Assembly: GCA_903837305.1 (NCBI GenBank)
Contig: CAILUB010000050.1
Location: 1-6,600 of the forward strand
DNA: 6,600 bases
Reading direction: 5' to 3'
Source of the DNA: an uncultured Cytophagaceae bacterium
GTDB taxonomy: Bacteria; Bacteroidota; Bacteroidia; Cytophagales; Spirosomataceae
Shown here: positions 5,561 through 6,600 of the stretch, piece after piece
How the letters are laid out: each line of letters opens with the position of its first letter
How positions within the stretch are numbered: the first letter of the stretch is position 1
Made by a program: the position numbers and the translations under genes
Notes under the pieces: model-generated
Told to the model about the DNA's origin: nothing
Databases searched by the model: none
The model's input: only the letters and a program-made list of their open reading frames with translations

Positions 5561-6556
5561 TTAAAATCCATTTGGTTCGTACAATACAACACTGCTGCCA
5601 GAATTCTCAAACTTAAAAGGTACATGAATTAGTTTATTGAGCGCGTCACGAACACCCTGCTGTCTTTCAGGAATGACGAAAAGCATCAAGAAGCCCCCTC
5701 CTCCAGCACCCATAATTTTTCCACCAATCGCCCCAGCTTTCATTGCAGTTTCGTAAATTCGGTCAATCTCTGGCGATGACACTTTGTCTGAGAGAGATCT
5801 TTTATATCGCCAACCTTGATCCAAAAGCCTGCCAAAATCTTCAATAGGCCTATTCAAATCCTGCAAAATATGCAGGCCTTCATCAACCATTTTATACATC
5901 TCGAAAAGTTCATTTTCACGAGACTTAAGGTTAAGGATCTGTGACTTAGCAATTTCCGATGAAATTCTAGAAAATCCAGTAAAACAGAGCATCAGATGCG
6001 ACTCAAGGAGGGATTTTCGACCATCAGGAAAGATAACTGGCTTAACTGTAAACGTATCGTCACTATGGAAATCAACGCGATTAAAACCTCCGTATGCTGC
6101 CGATATTTGATCCTGTGAACCAACATTCTCTCCGATCAGGTTTTGCTCAACATGAATGGCCGCATTGGCTAACTCATTTTTGCTAGATATTTTACCTTTC
6201 ATAGCGCGCAAAGCATGAATCAGTCCTACAGTGAACGAAGAGCTTGAGCCTAAACCGCTTCGAGCAGGCAAGTCGCCATCGTGATGAATCTCGAGACCAT
6301 CGGAGACCTCTTGCCAAGCCATGACAGCACGTACCGCTGGGTGCTCAATTTCCGAAATTAAACCTACATTTTCAATTCGTGAGTACACAATACGATGTTT
6401 ATGATCGAAAAATTGCGGTAGCTTTCTGCAAGAAATATAACAATACTTATCGATAGTTGTCGCGAGAACAGATCCAGGATGTTCTCTGAACCATGGCGGG
6501 TAGTCAGTTCCGCCTCCAAAAAAAGACATTCTAAAAGGAGTTCTTGTAATTATCAT
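5561..6556 (-). CDS. hddA: D-glycero-alpha-D-manno-heptose 7-phosphate kinase-like GHMP kinase
   Basis: HddA phosphorylates C1 of D-glycero-D-manno-heptose 7-phosphate to give the alpha-1,7-bisphosphate used in the GDP-heptose branch. The 331-residue protein has the three GHMP motifs: TPFRMSFFGGGTDYP (6-20), the ATP-binding DLPARSGLGSSSS (95-107), and GGKIMGAGGGG (278-288). D149 in GSQDQ is the likely catalytic aspartate. The N-terminal SFFGGGTD is characteristic of the HddA/fucokinase-like subgroup, and the presence of gmhA and hddC in the same window favours heptose. Upstream of the ATG the sequence AAGTGAT resembles part of the Shine-Dalgarno consensus at 6-7 bases. The region further upstream is very AT-rich and leaves the window. 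The gene is separated from the other heptose genes by the transketolase and 3-dehydratase genes and a 130-base gap. A different sugar 1-kinase remains possible. Confidence 0.88.
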   Translation of the reverse strand: MIITRTPFRMSFFGGGTDYPPWFREHPGSVLATTIDKYCYISCRKLPQFFDHKHRIVYSRIENVGLISEIEHPAVRAVMAWQEVSDGLEIHHDGDLPARSGLGSSSSFTVGLIHALRAMKGKISSKNELANAAIHVEQNLIGENVGSQDQISAAYGGFNRVDFHSDDTFTVKPVIFPDGRKSLLESHLMLCFTGFSRISSEIAKSQILNLKSRENELFEMYKMVDEGLHILQDLNRPIEDFGRLLDQGWRYKRSLSDKVSSPEIDRIYETAMKAGAIGGKIMGAGGGGFLMLFVIPERQQGVRDALNKLIHVPFKFENSGSSVVLYEPNGF

Positions 6557-6600
6557 CAGTAAATCACTTTTAAACAGTTTTATTTATATAATTTTTTCAA

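Noticed and set aside
6583..6588. TATAAA as a -10 box for hddA
   Set aside because: The matching -35 position falls outside the window and the area is nearly all A and T, so it cannot be judged.

Overview
This window holds a cell-surface polysaccharide (O-antigen/LPS or capsule) sugar-nucleotide locus. Seven complete genes, all on the minus strand, read from right to left. The heptose genes and the split transketolase/aminotransferase-fold genes point to a Gram-negative bacterium. Base composition is moderate to low GC and uneven. 60-base lines counted by hand reach about 50-58% GC in parts of the aminotransferase-fold gene and fall to 23-30% in parts of gmhA, hddC and the SDR gene. This is typical of mosaic, horizontally exchanged O-antigen loci. 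I cannot name a genus from the sequence.

Layout in the direction of transcription: a GHMP-family heptose 7-phosphate kinase (hddA-like, 5561-6556); a 130-base gap with a plausible promoter and an RNA-hairpin element; the N-terminal (4627-5430) and C-terminal (3665-4630) subunits of a split transketolase-like ThDP enzyme, overlapping by ATGA; a DegT-fold enzyme with histidine in place of the PLP lysine, so a ColD-like 3-dehydratase rather than an aminotransferase (2458-3642); a heptose-1-phosphate nucleotidyltransferase (hddC-like, 1750-2448, GTG start); a sedoheptulose-7-phosphate isomerase (gmhA, 1150-1737); an extended SDR epimerase/reductase (187-1125); and an AT-rich end region (1-186). 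The last six genes are spaced by -4, 22, 9, 12 and 24 bases and look like one operon.

How they work together: GmhA, HddA and HddC are three of the four enzymes of the GDP-D-glycero-alpha-D-manno-heptose pathway. The phosphatase GmhB is not in the window. The other four genes form a second module. A ColD-type 3-deoxygenation of a 4-keto sugar nucleotide, a ThDP enzyme able to transfer a two-carbon unit, and an SDR reductase/epimerase reproduce the logic of yersiniose-type branched-sugar synthesis, but with a split transketolase in the role of the single-chain YerE. By eye, the transketolase pair keeps its ThDP machinery but has lost several residues that bind sugar-phosphate substrates in classical transketolase. 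I infer, without proof, that the locus makes a two-carbon-branched deoxy sugar, possibly built on a heptose. The required 4,6-dehydratase is also not in the window.

Other notable features are a G8 tract in the 3-dehydratase gene, where +1 or -1 slippage truncates the protein at once or within a few codons, two A9 tracts in gmhA, and a nested inverted-repeat element at the boundary between hddA and the transketolase genes.
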